Assembly (NCBI RefSeq): GCF_002127325.2
Contig: NC_035433.2
Location: forward strand, 92,458,033 to 92,522,032
DNA length: 64,000 nucleotides
Direction: 5' to 3'
Source of the DNA: Helianthus annuus
Taxonomy: Eukaryota > Streptophyta > Magnoliopsida > Asterales > Asteraceae
The notes beneath the pieces are model-generated. The model was not told the DNA's origin and made no database searches. It worked only from the letters and a program-made list of their open reading frames with translations. The position numbers and the translations under genes are program-made. How positions within the stretch are numbered: the first letter of the stretch is position 1; each line of letters starts with the position of its first letter. Positions 47,772 to 58,072 of this stretch are shown here, piece after piece.

Positions 47772-50387
47772 TGTCACACCCCCAAAATCCCACCTGCGGA
47801 GTACTACCGCTTGGAGGCGTGACTGACCAGGATCCAGCCACCAATCATACTGAACAAGCATATAAGTTGTTATAAAAGTTTAACCATCACGATTGGTGTT
47901 TCAAAACAAACAAGTTTTAGTTGCAAGCGGAAGCATAAGTTTAAAATTATAACATAAGTTCCAAAAGTTTCAAGTTTAACATAGTCTTGTAACAATCCCT
48001 GTCCCACAACGATCCTCCTCCATGCAAGCTCCCACTGAGTACCTATGGTCCTGCAAAGCATGTAGTAACGAGTCAACAAACTAGTTGAGTGAGTTCACGG
48101 GTGGGCGTTCGTTTTAGTTGTTTCGAAAACAGTTTACATTATCTGGCATCCTGCCGTGGGGGTTACCCCATAGTTAAAAAAACGTGACCAGTTCGTTCCC
48201 AGTTACTCCGGCACTCCGGCCGTGGGGGCTACCCCATGTAGTTATCAGGCATTTCGGCCGTGGGGGCTACCCCATGTACATCATCTGGCTCTCCAGCCGT
48301 GGGGGCTACCCCATGTGTATACTAGACTCGTTACCGTATCGATTGCTGACTGTAGTCATGTTTATGTGCCCTGAAAACATCAATGTCTATCATCATTGAC
48401 GTGCCCCAGATCCATTAGTTCACGCCCGTCCTCTGCGGCACGGTGTGAGGCTTGTCAGACCTAAATAGCGCTATCTAACTAATGACCCGCTCGCCATTGG
48501 CCCGGCGATTAGTCGATACAAAAAGGAGGGACTTCGTGATAGAGTTTTAGTCTAGTACGTTTATCCGTCCATCCGGACGAGGAATCACATTCCTGAACCA
48601 CTGACGTCCTACCCAAGGTAGACGAGGAACCACGTTCCTTAACCCCGTTCCCAACCCAGGGAATCCCATGCTTTGTAAAGGTGTGAACTCACCTCGGTTT
48701 GCTCGGCAGTTAATCACAGAAAGTCAATCAAGTCGCAAGTAGTCAATAACGTCCTAACACGGATATCACGTATAATCAGATTCGAACCAAGTAGTGTACA
48801 AATGTTCAACACGCATGGAAATCACGTATAATCAGTAACAGTTCACAGTTCACCGGTAACAGTCAATCACAAGTTCAAAGTCCAAACAGTTGGGCTCGTG
48901 ATAACAGGCCCAAATAACTCATCAACAGTAGCACAGAAGTTCATAAGTCCGGCCCACTAACTAAGGCCCAAAGTGTGGCCTCGAGTCGCAACCGGACTCG
49001 CAAGCATGGTCTCGAGTCATGCTGTGCGTTGATCATGGATGGTTGCGAGTCGCAACCGGTGTCGCAACCGTAGTCTCGGTTCATCATGCTAAGGTCTCGA
49101 GTCGCAACCGGACTCGTAACCTGTGGTTTCGGCTTGTCCTGATATGGTTGCGAGTCGCAACCGCGTGGTCTCGAGTCATCACGCTGTGGTTGCGAGTCGC
49201 AACTGGGTGATTGCGAGTCGGTATGCTGTCATTTTCACGTTCAGGTGCTGATGCAGATAGTCAGATTAATGGTACAATATAATCAGGCCCAAATCAGGAA
49301 ACTACCAATAGAATTTCACTAACATGTTTTCCTAATCAGGTTATTGGTCAAAGTGGATCAAAATCACAAGGGTTTTCATATTCTTAACTATCATTCAAAG
49401 TGTTCTTCACATATTCAAACACATATTCATCAAGATCATAACATTTTCATTCAACCATACTATGCATTTTCGGACAATAGTTATAACACCACACTAGATA
49501 TCAATATTCATCTTGCTAGCAACACATTTTTAACTAAGTTTTGCCATTATCATAAACTAGTCCGATTTCATGAATATCAACATAAATGGTTCAAACTTCT
49601 TTTAAACACAAAATATCACAACTCTACATGAAGATGTGTTAACCGATTATCATCATTGTACATACAATATCATCACTTGTTAACAAGTAGCAAATCATTT
49701 CTCATGTATAAACAATCTAACCTTCAAACCCTAGACATAACATGAACATACTAACATTCAACAAAGCATCAAGAACACTAACCGGTTATGGGTTTCGAGG
49801 GTGTGTGAAAAGCTTCCAACCGGGTGTATGTGTGAGCCGATCCAAGTCCAAATCCGAGAATGATGAAGTGTTTGTGTTCTAGAGTTTTTAGTGAGAGAGA
49901 GAAGTAGGAGAGTGTGTGTGTTGTAATGTTCAACAAAGTGGTAACAAATGACTAAGGTGGTGTATTTATAGTCAAGTTCCAAGTGTGCCCCAAGGGCTTG
50001 TAAATCGGTTAAGGGGGTCACGGCCCAATGGCCCAACCGGCCAAAGGTTCTCGGCCCAAAAGCCCATTCGGTCACTATTTACTCGAGACCCCATGGTCTC
50101 GAGTCGGGTTCCTTATTCTCGGTCGGGTTCTTTGTTCTCGGGTTGAGTTCTTGGTTCACATAAAACACGTACACATATATATATGCACACATACGAAGCA
50201 CATAAAAGTTCACGTTTATCATTTTAACTAGTCACATAACGTACAAGCAAGTTACAACGAAAGGTTCTAAATTTCGAGTTGTCACATCATCCCCAAGTTG
50301 AAAGAAATTTCGTCCCGAAATTTGATGGCACTCACTGAGGAAGCTAGTCAAGTTGCATGGTTTTCCCGGTTATCCTGGGGTGTCACA
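47772..50387 (-). repeat. 5' LTR of element H
   Basis: 2616 bp and identical to the 3' LTR by eye, save for one base missing near 48700. The active promoter would lie here. Confidence 0.95.
49963..49970 (-). promoter_or_regulatory. TATA box of the element H promoter LTR
   Basis: TATAAATA on the minus strand, about 420 bp from the LTR start. Confidence 0.65.
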
Positions 50388-50392
50388 AATTT
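50388..50392. other. Target site duplication of element H, right copy
   Basis: AATTT, matching 40184-40188. Confidence 0.95.
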
Positions 50393-51441
50393 GATCGTAA
50401 TCCTCTTTCGTGAGCATTGGATTACCGATCCTTCCTGCAACTAAGCCTCCGTAGGATTCAAGCACGGTCACCAACAAAGACATGTGGCTTTTAGCAACTT
50501 CCTCAGTATAGTTTTGATCATTTTCCAGCTTTAAGGGAATGTTGCATTGAAGAATCTTGCCACTCTTTGTTGTAGTGAACTGTGGATCATATGTTGGAAA
50601 TGACGAGAATCCAGTTGTGTTGCTTGATCCCTGAGATGATTTTTCAGAAGAGTCTTTTGCATTAAAAGTTGTTTCAACTTTTGGAGAAAAATTGGTCTTT
50701 TCACTAACACCGCTCTTGAAATACAGACTGATGTCTTGTTCTCCATCGTAGTTCTTCATCCTGGCAATCTTTCGCTGCTCCATCTCTTGAGCTTCCAGAT
50801 GCTTGATGAACTCTCCCAGTGTTAGCTTTTTATATTCTTTTCTGTTACTTTTCAGCATCATCAGAAAAGTTCCCCAAGTTTCATGTGGCTGCGCATCTGC
50901 AAGTTTTTCAATTAATTCATCAGTATCCTTTTTAATTCCAAGTTTTGACATATTTCTCACCAAGTTACAATATCTTTCAATTATTTGCTTGGTGTTTTCA
51001 GATTTCAAACCACGGAATAAATCAAATTCTTTCTTCATGAGAGACATTTTGTTTTTCTGCATATCATCACTTCCAACAAATTTTGCTTCCAATTCATTCC
51101 AGATTGAAAAAGCAGTTCAAAATGTCCTCCTTGATTGCTTGCTGAAGCAGACTCACCATCAATTTTTCATCTCTATATTTCTTTTTTTCTTCAGTACTCA
51201 TTTCTCTAATTGTTTGCTGCACTCCATTTGTTGTGGGTCTAACATATGGTTCTTCAGTGTGTTCCCATGCATCTAAGTGATAAGCTTCAACCCAATTTCC
51301 AAACCATTCAGACCATGCATCGTAATCATTAATATCCATGAGCTTAGGTGGTTTTTGAGATGTCCCGGTTTCATTTTCAAGTAAAGCATTCTGAGTAATT
51401 GTAATCGGACTAGCAAAGGCATTATAAAATTCGTTGTCCAT
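50393..51441 (-). pseudogene. gag: Copia gag of element G, N-terminal part
   Basis: ATG at 51441 on the minus strand, followed by PPKLMDINDYDAWSEWFGNW, a typical Copia gag N-terminal motif. A one-base frame change near 51110 interrupts it, and reading resumes with IWNELEAKFVGSDD and a UBN2-type helical domain (KKEFDLFRGLKSENTKQIIERY, near 51030-50960). The frame ends at element H and resumes at 40183. Intact family role: particle shell of a Copia element. Confidence 0.8.
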
Positions 51442-51469
51442 TGTTCATTTTTCCAAAGTTCACAAACTT

Positions 51470-51810
51470 TCAAGTTCGAGCGAAATTAAAGTTCTGGAGC
51501 GAAATAGCAACTATGCAGTTTCAGGCGAGATCAATTTTTGGAGCGAAATCTCAATAACCAGTTCGAGCGAAATTAACCCTTGTGACCTTGGAGCGGAGTC
51601 AACACTCTTAACTCTGAAGCGAAATTAAATGTACTGTCAACTTGGAGCGAAATTAAACTCAACTCTTGAGCGGAATCAAAATAGATGACTGTAGGAGCGA
51701 AATTAACTTTGAGCTATAGAGCGGAATCACGTTCTGAGCGAAATCAAGTGTCAATTACAAGCGAAATCACCATGACGTCACTTTTTGCACGAACAGTTTC
51801 AAGCGAAACC
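51470..51810 (-). repeat. Cluster of GAGCGAAAT words in the leader of element G
   Basis: About fourteen copies of GAGCGAAATtaa or GAGCGGAATC at 15-30 bp intervals, between the primer site and the gag start. The same word is in the LTRs of G. Confidence 0.9.
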
Positions 51811-51990
51811 CTCAAAATTCAAGTTTTTTAAGTCGATTTTAGCTTTGAAACTTTCAAGGGTTTATTAATACATGATTACGAGTGCTGTGTGTGAAATTAA
51901 GCCGATTTTACCGAGAAAAATTTCTAAAATTTAGAAAGAAGGTGTAGAAAAACAGAAAATGCAGCTGAAATGGCAAGAACTCTTCCTCCT

Positions 51991-52004
51991 GAGCTCTGAT
52001 ACCA
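51991..52004 (-). other. Primer binding site of element G
   Basis: TGGTATCAGAGCTC on the minus strand, two bases after the LTR end; initiator Met-tRNA type. Confidence 0.9.
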
Positions 52005-52006
52005 CT

Positions 52007-52488
52007 TGTAGGATCGTTATCGGCCCTGAATGAGTCGATCAGAAGAATTCCTATCCAAAACAAGAGGCGGAAACTAATGTCTTGGTGCAATTTCAGCCGT
52101 ATTCACTATTAACTGTTGTTTTATTGATCACTGCAACGTTTACATGCTCTGACAACACTTCGGCAGCACTTCGTGGCTTACCAGAAGAAAACACCTAGAA
52201 CTCTATATCTGATTTCGTTCCTGGCATCCACTATATATAGTGGATCTGATTTCGCCCTAATAAGCCATGCCACCAGGAGCGAAATCATAACTATTCAATT
52301 ACAAGCGAAATCATGGTCTAGACTGTCTCGGGCGAAATCAAGTATATATGAGATTTCGCTCCAAATGACCACATGTCATTTGGGGCGAAATCACTTCTAA
52401 TACAAGTTTCTTGAATTTCGTGCCCTGTTCTATCCTATACAATGTAAGACTCGATACAAGACGTAGGCGACAGACTGATGCACCAACA
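52007..52488 (-). repeat. 5' LTR of element G
   Basis: 482 bp, differing from the other copy at about ten positions by eye. It includes the palindromic TATA block at 52226-52245 and the GCGAAAT words upstream of it (minus-strand sense). Confidence 0.95.
52226..52245. promoter_or_regulatory. Perfect 20-bp palindrome containing TATATATA, promoter of element G
   Basis: ATCCACTATATATAGTGGAT reads the same on both strands. It is conserved in the other LTR at 35350-35369. Confidence 0.75.
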
Positions 52489-52493
52489 GATTT
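52489..52493. other. Target site duplication of element G, right copy
   Basis: GATTT, matching 35126-35130. Confidence 0.9.
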
Positions 52494-54064
52494 CGTCAAT
52501 GTCAACATCATCAACCTGCATCATGTTAAAAGTATAGTTCAACACACAAGGTATTGGCGAGTACACAAGGTTAATATAGCATAAGTATAAGAGGATTTAA
52601 ACGAATCCACATGGCAAAAATAGTATACTAGATTAATGTAAAGATGGCATGCGATTATACAAGTCAATCCTCTGATTACTGCAAGAATATAGAATACTTA
52701 ACATGACCTCAAGAATACAGGCGGTGTGTTACTCCTATAGCGCTATACATGTCAAGGGGAGGCTCGTACGAAGTTAATGACAATTGAATTCACATAAGAA
52801 TGTTCCAAGACTACAAATCAAGTATCACGTATTTTAGCATGTATAATGGATTGTTTGTGTTTGCATAACGTATAAGTGTGATTGCGTGTATTTTGATAGA
52901 TTAAACATATTGCACCCAAAAGTGTAAAACGAAAAAGGGCGTTCGAGTGTACTCACGAAAAAGGGTGTGTGAGTATTCGGTCTTATGTCGAAGGATTCGG
53001 ATTTGGAATATAAAGTATGAAAGTATGTATACATAAAAGTAATTATCTAATGTATAAGTTCATATATATATTATATAGTTTATATAATAATCTTAGGTTA
53101 AGTCCATCAAGAGTATTCATAGATTGTCATGTAAGTCAAGCATGGAGGAAGGATGATAAACATCCATTAAACCTCATTGTATGATTCACCAATAAACAAA
53201 TCACCTCAATGATGATTCGGATGGTCATGAATAAAAGGAAATACTTAACTAAAACTATGCATCAACCAAGTAAGAAAGTTAGGTGCGGGCATCCCGAACA
53301 TGGCAACATTTGGGGACGTGTCGTAGCCTTGTTACTCAAATGAAGGTTGAACAAGTTTTAGTGTTTAAAACATAGAAAACAACAAGTCAGGTGGTGGAAT
53401 GGAGTTAGGATAGCCAAGGCTTCCAAGTATTCACACCTACACCAAATCACAAGTCTTGCCATAAGAATTATGGCAAGCTCGGATGGTTTCATCACTTATG
53501 GGTTATAACCCATAGTAAAACAGAAAGTTTGGAGGGTAAATAACACATCTAGCTCGTAATAATCAATCTTGGACAAGCTTACTAACCATAAACTTGATTA
53601 GTAGCAAAAGAAGCACAAGATTGTGTGAGAAAACATAAGTTTAATAAAAGTAACAACCATAATCTTCCAAAATAGAAAGTTTGGACCTCAAAATGGTGAT
53701 GTTCCACCTTGTTTTCCATGGAAAACATGTGGAAACAATCCTAGAGGCATTTCAAGCTTTGTAGAGGAAGATTTGGTGAAGAAAAGATGAAGAAAAGTGA
53801 CTTTGAGCTCACTTTTGCAGTAATAAGAATCTGCCTTGAACTTGAATTTCAAGAGAATTTGAGAGTGTTTTGGAGGTTTAGATGAGTTTGGAAAGTGAAA
53901 ACGGGTGTGTAGAGGCTTGCTTTTATAATGGTTAAGTAGGGTTTTGGTGTTTAATGGAGGTTTAAGATGATTGGGTGTGAATGGAGGTGAGAAGGATGGC
54001 CAATCTGCAGCTGGGAATTAACCCGCTGCGGATTCAGGCCCGTCGCGTTACGCGGCAGCTAAAT
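52494..54064 (-). repeat. 5' LTR of element F, continuation; its start is lost to E2
   Basis: Resumes the LTR left at 35130. Minus-strand TATAAAAG is at 53920-53927. A GC-rich patch (CCGTCGCGTTACGCGGCAGC, ending at 54059) lies upstream, and TATAGCGCTATA is at 52736-52747. At 54064 another LTR begins, so the outer part of this LTR is beyond the window. No gene is seen. Confidence 0.75.
53920..53927 (-). promoter_or_regulatory. TATA box of the element F LTR
   Basis: TATAAAAG on the minus strand, with a GC-rich patch about 100 bp upstream. Confidence 0.5.
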
Positions 54065-54376
54065 TGTCACACCCTGACATTTGCGGAAGCGTGTTTATGG
54101 TGTGACTTTCTTGTTATCATTGCATTCAACCATATCAAACAACTATATGATAAAACCAAAGATTTGCCATCCATAAAATGAGATTAAAACATAATAACAT
54201 TGTCTAAAACGTAGACTTCAAATTCAAGTTTTACAAACCATAAGAATTGTGTAAAAGTTCACTAAGGACTCGTCAAAAAAATATTATTTTTAATCAAAGT
54301 TTGGAAGACGTGTCTCGTCCAGGATTAAGACACACTGAACAAACCCAAAGACCGTGGATGACATCTTTATACTTAA
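54065..54376 (-). repeat. E2: 3' terminal part of a minus-strand LTR (continues at 61639)
   Basis: Starts TGTCACACCCTGAC on the plus strand, the reverse of an LTR end. No primer site adjoins on the left, so it is a 3' LTR or solo LTR. The flanking TAAAT (54060-54064) would be the target duplication, with its partner beyond the window. Confidence 0.75.
54372..54376. other. Target site duplication of element D, left copy
   Basis: CTTAA; the partner is at 61634-61638. Confidence 0.95.
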
Positions 54377-54619
54377 TGATGTGTGTAAAATGCAACATAT
54401 AAATCACATCAATTAAGGCATAAAACTAACCCTTTTTAAGTACTAATGTTGGAAAAAGGGTGTTTTTGTCTTTCTTTTGTATTTTCAGGATGAAATGAGC
54501 TCAGAATCACAAAAGAAGCAAAACGACAACTAATTCTAGCATAAATACAAGAAAAGGAATAAAAGTAGACTGCCCGGACCCTCAACGGCACCTCCCAAGG
54601 CAAATAAGAGAAAACAGAA

Positions 54620-54860
54620 GACTGAACACGCCCCGTGTCCAGCGAACACGGGGCCGTGCCCAAGAAGCAGCAGAAAAGACAAACCAGTAGAAGCTTCCAT
54701 TGCCCACCACGGGGCCGTGTCCACCGGGCACGGGGGCGTGGTGAAAGTACAGCAGGCGCATTAATTGTAATTGCGAATTACAATTAATGAAGAGGGAGAA
54801 TGTCAGACGGGCACGGGGGCGTGTCCAGCGGACACGGGGCCGTGCCCAGCCTTCTGTTCA
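54620..54860. repeat. Cluster of CACGGGGCCGTG-type words upstream of the TATA box of D
   Basis: Six copies of CACGGGGCCGTG, CACGGGGGCGTG or CACGCCCCGTG in pairs separated by TCCAGCGGA-like spacers. The core CACGGCCGTG-type word is palindromic. More than fifteen further copies occur in the D interior and in D2. Confidence 0.95.
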
Positions 54861-54863
54861 GCC

Positions 54864-54871
54864 TATAAATA
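54864..54871 (+). promoter_or_regulatory. TATA box of the element D LTR
   Basis: TATAAATA, directly downstream of the word cluster. The same is at 60427-60434 in the 3' LTR. Confidence 0.7.
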
Positions 54872-56073
54872 GGGGTGCTTGGTTTCATTCCATCTCATCC
54901 CTTGGCACACCACCTCTCTCACACTTCATCCACCACCCACCACCACCATAACACCATTATCCACCACCATCATCCATTGTCCATCGTAGAGTGTGTGAGT
55001 CGTCTCGGGATCCAAGATTGATCGTAAGAGTTCTTGACAATCAAGGCCATGTTTGCCTAAGTCTCTTACATCACTTGGTGAAGACAAGTGTTTAGTATAA
55101 TACTTTTTATTTTTAATCTTTTGCACTTTTTATTTGGTTTTGTATTAGTGACTTTAATAACTAGTTACTTATGTTGAAGGTGATCTTTCCTTATCGTTTG
55201 TCCGTGGTGTCTTGGCATTATTTTACTGTCTATATAAAATAAAAGATTTTCACCATTCATATCTCCACGGTCTATATGGAGGTATGTTGGCTACCTGGTC
55301 GGGGGTTAAGGGAACGGTTTGGTAAGGGTCTTGCCCTTGTTCAGCGTTTAGAGGTCCTGCTTGGGACCTGGGTCAAATTTAGTAGGATCTCCTTCAGTGC
55401 CCATAGGTATTGGATGGCGGGGATCCAAACTCTTTGACCCCCTCATAAGTTAACTACTATTAATACTATAACCCGGCTATTTAGGATTGTATCCCTGCTG
55501 ACTCAGACTACTTAGCCGAGGGTAACGTCACCGCCGAAAGCGGGGCCTACCACAATTTGCATTAATAACTTAATTCATTATCTTTCAATAATCCGACCCT
55601 TTAGGATTGTATCCTTGCTGACTCAAACTACTGGGTTGAGGGTAATGTCGCCTTCAAAAGAGGGGCCTACTACAATAACTAAGAGAATCTCTTAAACAAG
55701 TGCAAAAGTGCGAAAATAATCAAAGGTTATACTAACACACGTGTCGGATCCAAGTGATTCATCTTGTCTATCTGTTTTTATTTTATTTTATTTTTCAGCA
55801 TTTAGTTAGTTTTTATTTTTCTTAGTTTAAAACATTTTTCTCACTTTTTGATTTGATTAGACGTTGAGGATAAACCGGTATTAAAAGCTCTTGTGTCCTT
55901 GGATGACCTCGGTATCTTACCAACACTATACTACGTCCACGATGGGTGCACTTGCCCATATGTGTGTTTAGTGTTAGTAAATATCGTGTTTTATAAATTT
56001 AAAACTTGGCTAAAAGTGTAAAAAGGGGCTTAAATATACATCTAAAATATATTACACTACACACGCATCAAGT

Positions 56074-56095
56074 TTTTGGCGCCGTTGCCGGGGAC
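56074..56095 (+). other. Primer binding site of element D, tRNA-Asp type
   Basis: TTTGGCGCCGTTGCCGGGGAC, a few bases after the 5' LTR. This motif is the hallmark primer site of Athila/Tat-like plant Gypsy elements (recollection). Confidence 0.85.
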
Positions 56096-56380
56096 ACAAG
56101 GATTTTAAGAAAGTTAGGAATCAACGGCCTAATCATATTTTTATTATTTTCTTTGATTTTTAGGATTTTTCTTAGATTTTCAGCTTCTGCAGAGCTCAAC
56201 ACGGGGCCGTGCCTGCTGAACACGCCCCCGTGCTCAATCATTGGAACTGGCAATCCTGTTTTAAGTCAGACAGTAAGCTGAACACGGGGCCGTGTCCACT
56301 CAACACGCCCCCGTGCCCAAGATTCTCTTACTGAAAACAGAACCGTTAGATCCCGGCGGTTGGTAATTTCTGACACAAAC

Positions 56381-57220
56381 ATGAGTGATAATAATTCTTT
56401 TTACTTTCGGCACACTTATGGTATGTGGTATCGATTATGTGGAGGCGAACATGAGGAATTAAAATGTTATTTTATCAATTATAGGCCCCACTATATAGAC
56501 CCACCTATTCCTTGTAACCTTAAGAGGGGCGAAAGTAAAAATAAGCACTATCTCTCCCTCGAATGCGCCCAACCAGATATTCTAGGAGAAATGCTCCTTG
56601 ACGAGTTATTTCAACTAGAAGAGCTAATTCTCAATTGGTCAAAAGAACTTAGGAAGGATTTTATAGATCCATCCCAAGATGATGACCATGAGGAAATGTT
56701 GGAACCGCATTCCGACAACCTCGTTGCTCCCGAAAATACCTTCATACCTAGAAAAGACGTGGACGATAGTCGTCCCTGTGTCGATTGTGCCGTGAAGGAC
56801 TCCCCATCGACTTCGTTCGATGCATACATAGACCTGAGCGATTCGGCATACACCTTCTTTAACGAGAGCCCGGAAAAGGGTTGGACTTGTCCACCTAGAA
56901 TGAAAATAGGAATTACCCTCACCGATAACCTCTTGCGTTCTCGCCTTAGTATAGGACAATTAAGGTATCTTAGGCACTTTGGGGTTGTTCCCACAAATCA
57001 AGAACCTCTCGATATAAATAAGCTCCTTAGTAGCAACAAACAGCCTCCCAACACGGGGCCGTGCCCGGTCAACACGCCCCCATGTTCACTCAGAAGATTC
57101 TCTGCTGATTTTGTCAGAATACGGACAAAATGTGTCAGGATTTTCTCTGCACACGGGGCCGTGTCCAGCGGACACGGGGCCGTGTCCAGTGTGCTGTCGT
57201 TTTCTTTAAATGCAGCCTGA
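56381..57220 (+). CDS. Uncharacterised 279-aa protein of element D
   Basis: ATG at 56381. I do not recognise a family. It starts MSDNNSFYFRHTYGMWYRL and is rich in Cys, His and acidic residues. It has a possible acidic helix near residues 80-110 (LLDELFQLEELILNWSKEL) and a motif RLSIGQLRYLRHFGVVP near 205. The last 60 or so residues are translations of CACGGGGCCGTG words (NTGPCPVNTPPC, SAHGAVSSGHGAVSS), so the natural end of the protein probably lies earlier. It has no zinc knuckle, protease or RT motif. It could be a diverged gag-like or accessory protein of the Athila/Tat group. Whether it is made is unknown. Confidence 0.5.
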   Translation: MSDNNSFYFRHTYGMWYRLCGGEHEELKCYFINYRPHYIDPPIPCNLKRGESKNKHYLSLECAQPDILGEMLLDELFQLEELILNWSKELRKDFIDPSQDDDHEEMLEPHSDNLVAPENTFIPRKDVDDSRPCVDCAVKDSPSTSFDAYIDLSDSAYTFFNESPEKGWTCPPRMKIGITLTDNLLRSRLSIGQLRYLRHFGVVPTNQEPLDINKLLSSNKQPPNTGPCPVNTPPCSLRRFSADFVRIRTKCVRIFSAHGAVSSGHGAVSSVLSFSLNAA

Positions 57221-57652
57221 TTCCTGCTTATTTTTGACCACTTCACTAAGCAGAGATTCCTGGGATCTTCACATATACCATCCTAGGTAAGTGCTAAAAG
57301 AAGGTTCCCAAGGACCATCTTGTCTTTTCCACTTTTGTTCATTTCTCCTTCTTCCAAAATTTTTCAAACATCTCCTCCATAGAAGCTTGGAAACCCCATG
57401 ATTCCAATCTTCTATGTAAGGTTTGTAGGATTTCTGGCTACGGATTCTTGTTTAAAGTTAGTTCCAAAACTTTGTTTTAAATTATTTAAGCTTAAACCAC
57501 ACTAAAAGAATGTTAAAATAATTTAAAACCCAAGAATCGTTAGACAAAAATCCTGCAGACCACTGAACACGGGGCCGTGCTCAGTGAGCACGGGGCCGTG
57601 TTCAAGGTACTGTTCTGCAAAAGTTTAGTTATCTTCGGTTTCTTTCACAGAA
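57221..57652 (+). other. Non-coding spacer of element D
   Basis: 432 bp between the two frames. CACGGGGCCGTG words at 57565-57601. No ORF. Confidence 0.6.
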
Positions 57653-58072
57653 AATGGCCAGCAGGAATAGCGGATAATCTTCACGAAATAACCGAAATGG
57701 AAGAAGGTTATCCACGGCAGAAGATTCCCTAGTAAACTATGTTTACGCTTTGAGGGAAGCCATAGACGAAATGACGGGAGTAGAAGAAGCATTAGTGGAC
57801 CGTATTAATCATCTGACGGTAGGATTGGAGGGCTGTCTTCGAGAAGTAAACCTCCTGCACCAGAGGTTAAACCTTCTCGCTTCCCCGCCTTTGGTTCCCA
57901 AAGAGCGTGGAATGTAGTACCCGAGGTCATCATTCCGGCCGAATGGCACACCATGCACCAAATGCCTCAACCAAGGGTGGTGCAAGGAATCCCGGTGAGC
58001 GTTCCGCCTCAAGACACCGAAGAGAATGAAGCTACCTTCTACCTCCCAAGGGAGATAGAAGAATGGCTTTGA
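57653..58072 (+). pseudogene. Broken second frame of element D
   Basis: ATG at 57653 followed by a TAA at the eighth codon. The frame then stays open (SSRNNRNGRRLSTAEDSLVN, then a helical stretch EEALVDRINHLTVGLEG...LLHQRLNLL with heptad-like spacing). A one-base shift near 57900 leads to AWNVVPEVIIPAEWH...EIEEWL and a TGA at 58070. Possibly a coiled-coil protein in an ancestor. No family recognised. Confidence 0.5.

Larger units (their letters stand above)
40189..50387 (-). mobile_element. Element H: apparently complete Tekay-type Ty3/Gypsy chromovirus
   Basis: 10,199 bp, minus strand, with LTRs at 40189-42805 and 47772-50387, a primer site at 47751-47768, a purine tract at 42806-42817 and an AATTT target duplication. 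The two LTRs (2617 and 2616 bp) appear identical except for one extra G in the left copy near 41118. It encodes an uninterrupted gag-pol with chromodomain. Every cis signal and domain expected for autonomy is present, and insertion was very recent on this evidence. It interrupts the gag of element G. Confidence 0.95.
35131..52488 (-). mobile_element. Element G: Copia-type gag-only LTR element hosting element H
   Basis: Two 482-bp LTRs (35131-35612 and 52007-52488) run TGTAGGATCG...CACCAACA and are flanked by GATTT. The primer site is beside the right LTR and the purine tract beside the left LTR, so the element reads on the minus strand. Its own length without H is about 7.2 kb. It encodes a long Copia gag with a UBN2-like N-terminal domain and two zinc knuckles, but no recognisable protease, integrase or reverse transcriptase. 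About ten substitutions between its LTRs by eye make it older than H, as nesting requires. Confidence 0.9.
54377..56070 (+). repeat. 5' LTR of element D
   Basis: Runs TGATGTGTGTAAAATG...CACACGCATCA. It includes the CACGGGGCCGTG words at 54624-54850, a TATA box and an imperfect duplication in its second half (55460-55560 against 55590-55680: GGATTGTATCC.TGCTGACTCA, then GAGGGTAA.GTC). Confidence 0.95.

Noticed and set aside
33798..54064. E1 and E2 as the two LTRs of one minus-strand element
   Set aside because: No primer site adjoins E2 at 54064 and no purine tract precedes E1 at 33798. Each enters a different part of element F, so they are separate insertions or solo LTRs.
54620..54860. Regularly spaced short repeats suggestive of a CRISPR array
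   Set aside because: The repeats are 10-12 bp palindromes with uneven spacers inside a plant LTR. The G leader cluster and B LTR words fail for the same reason.
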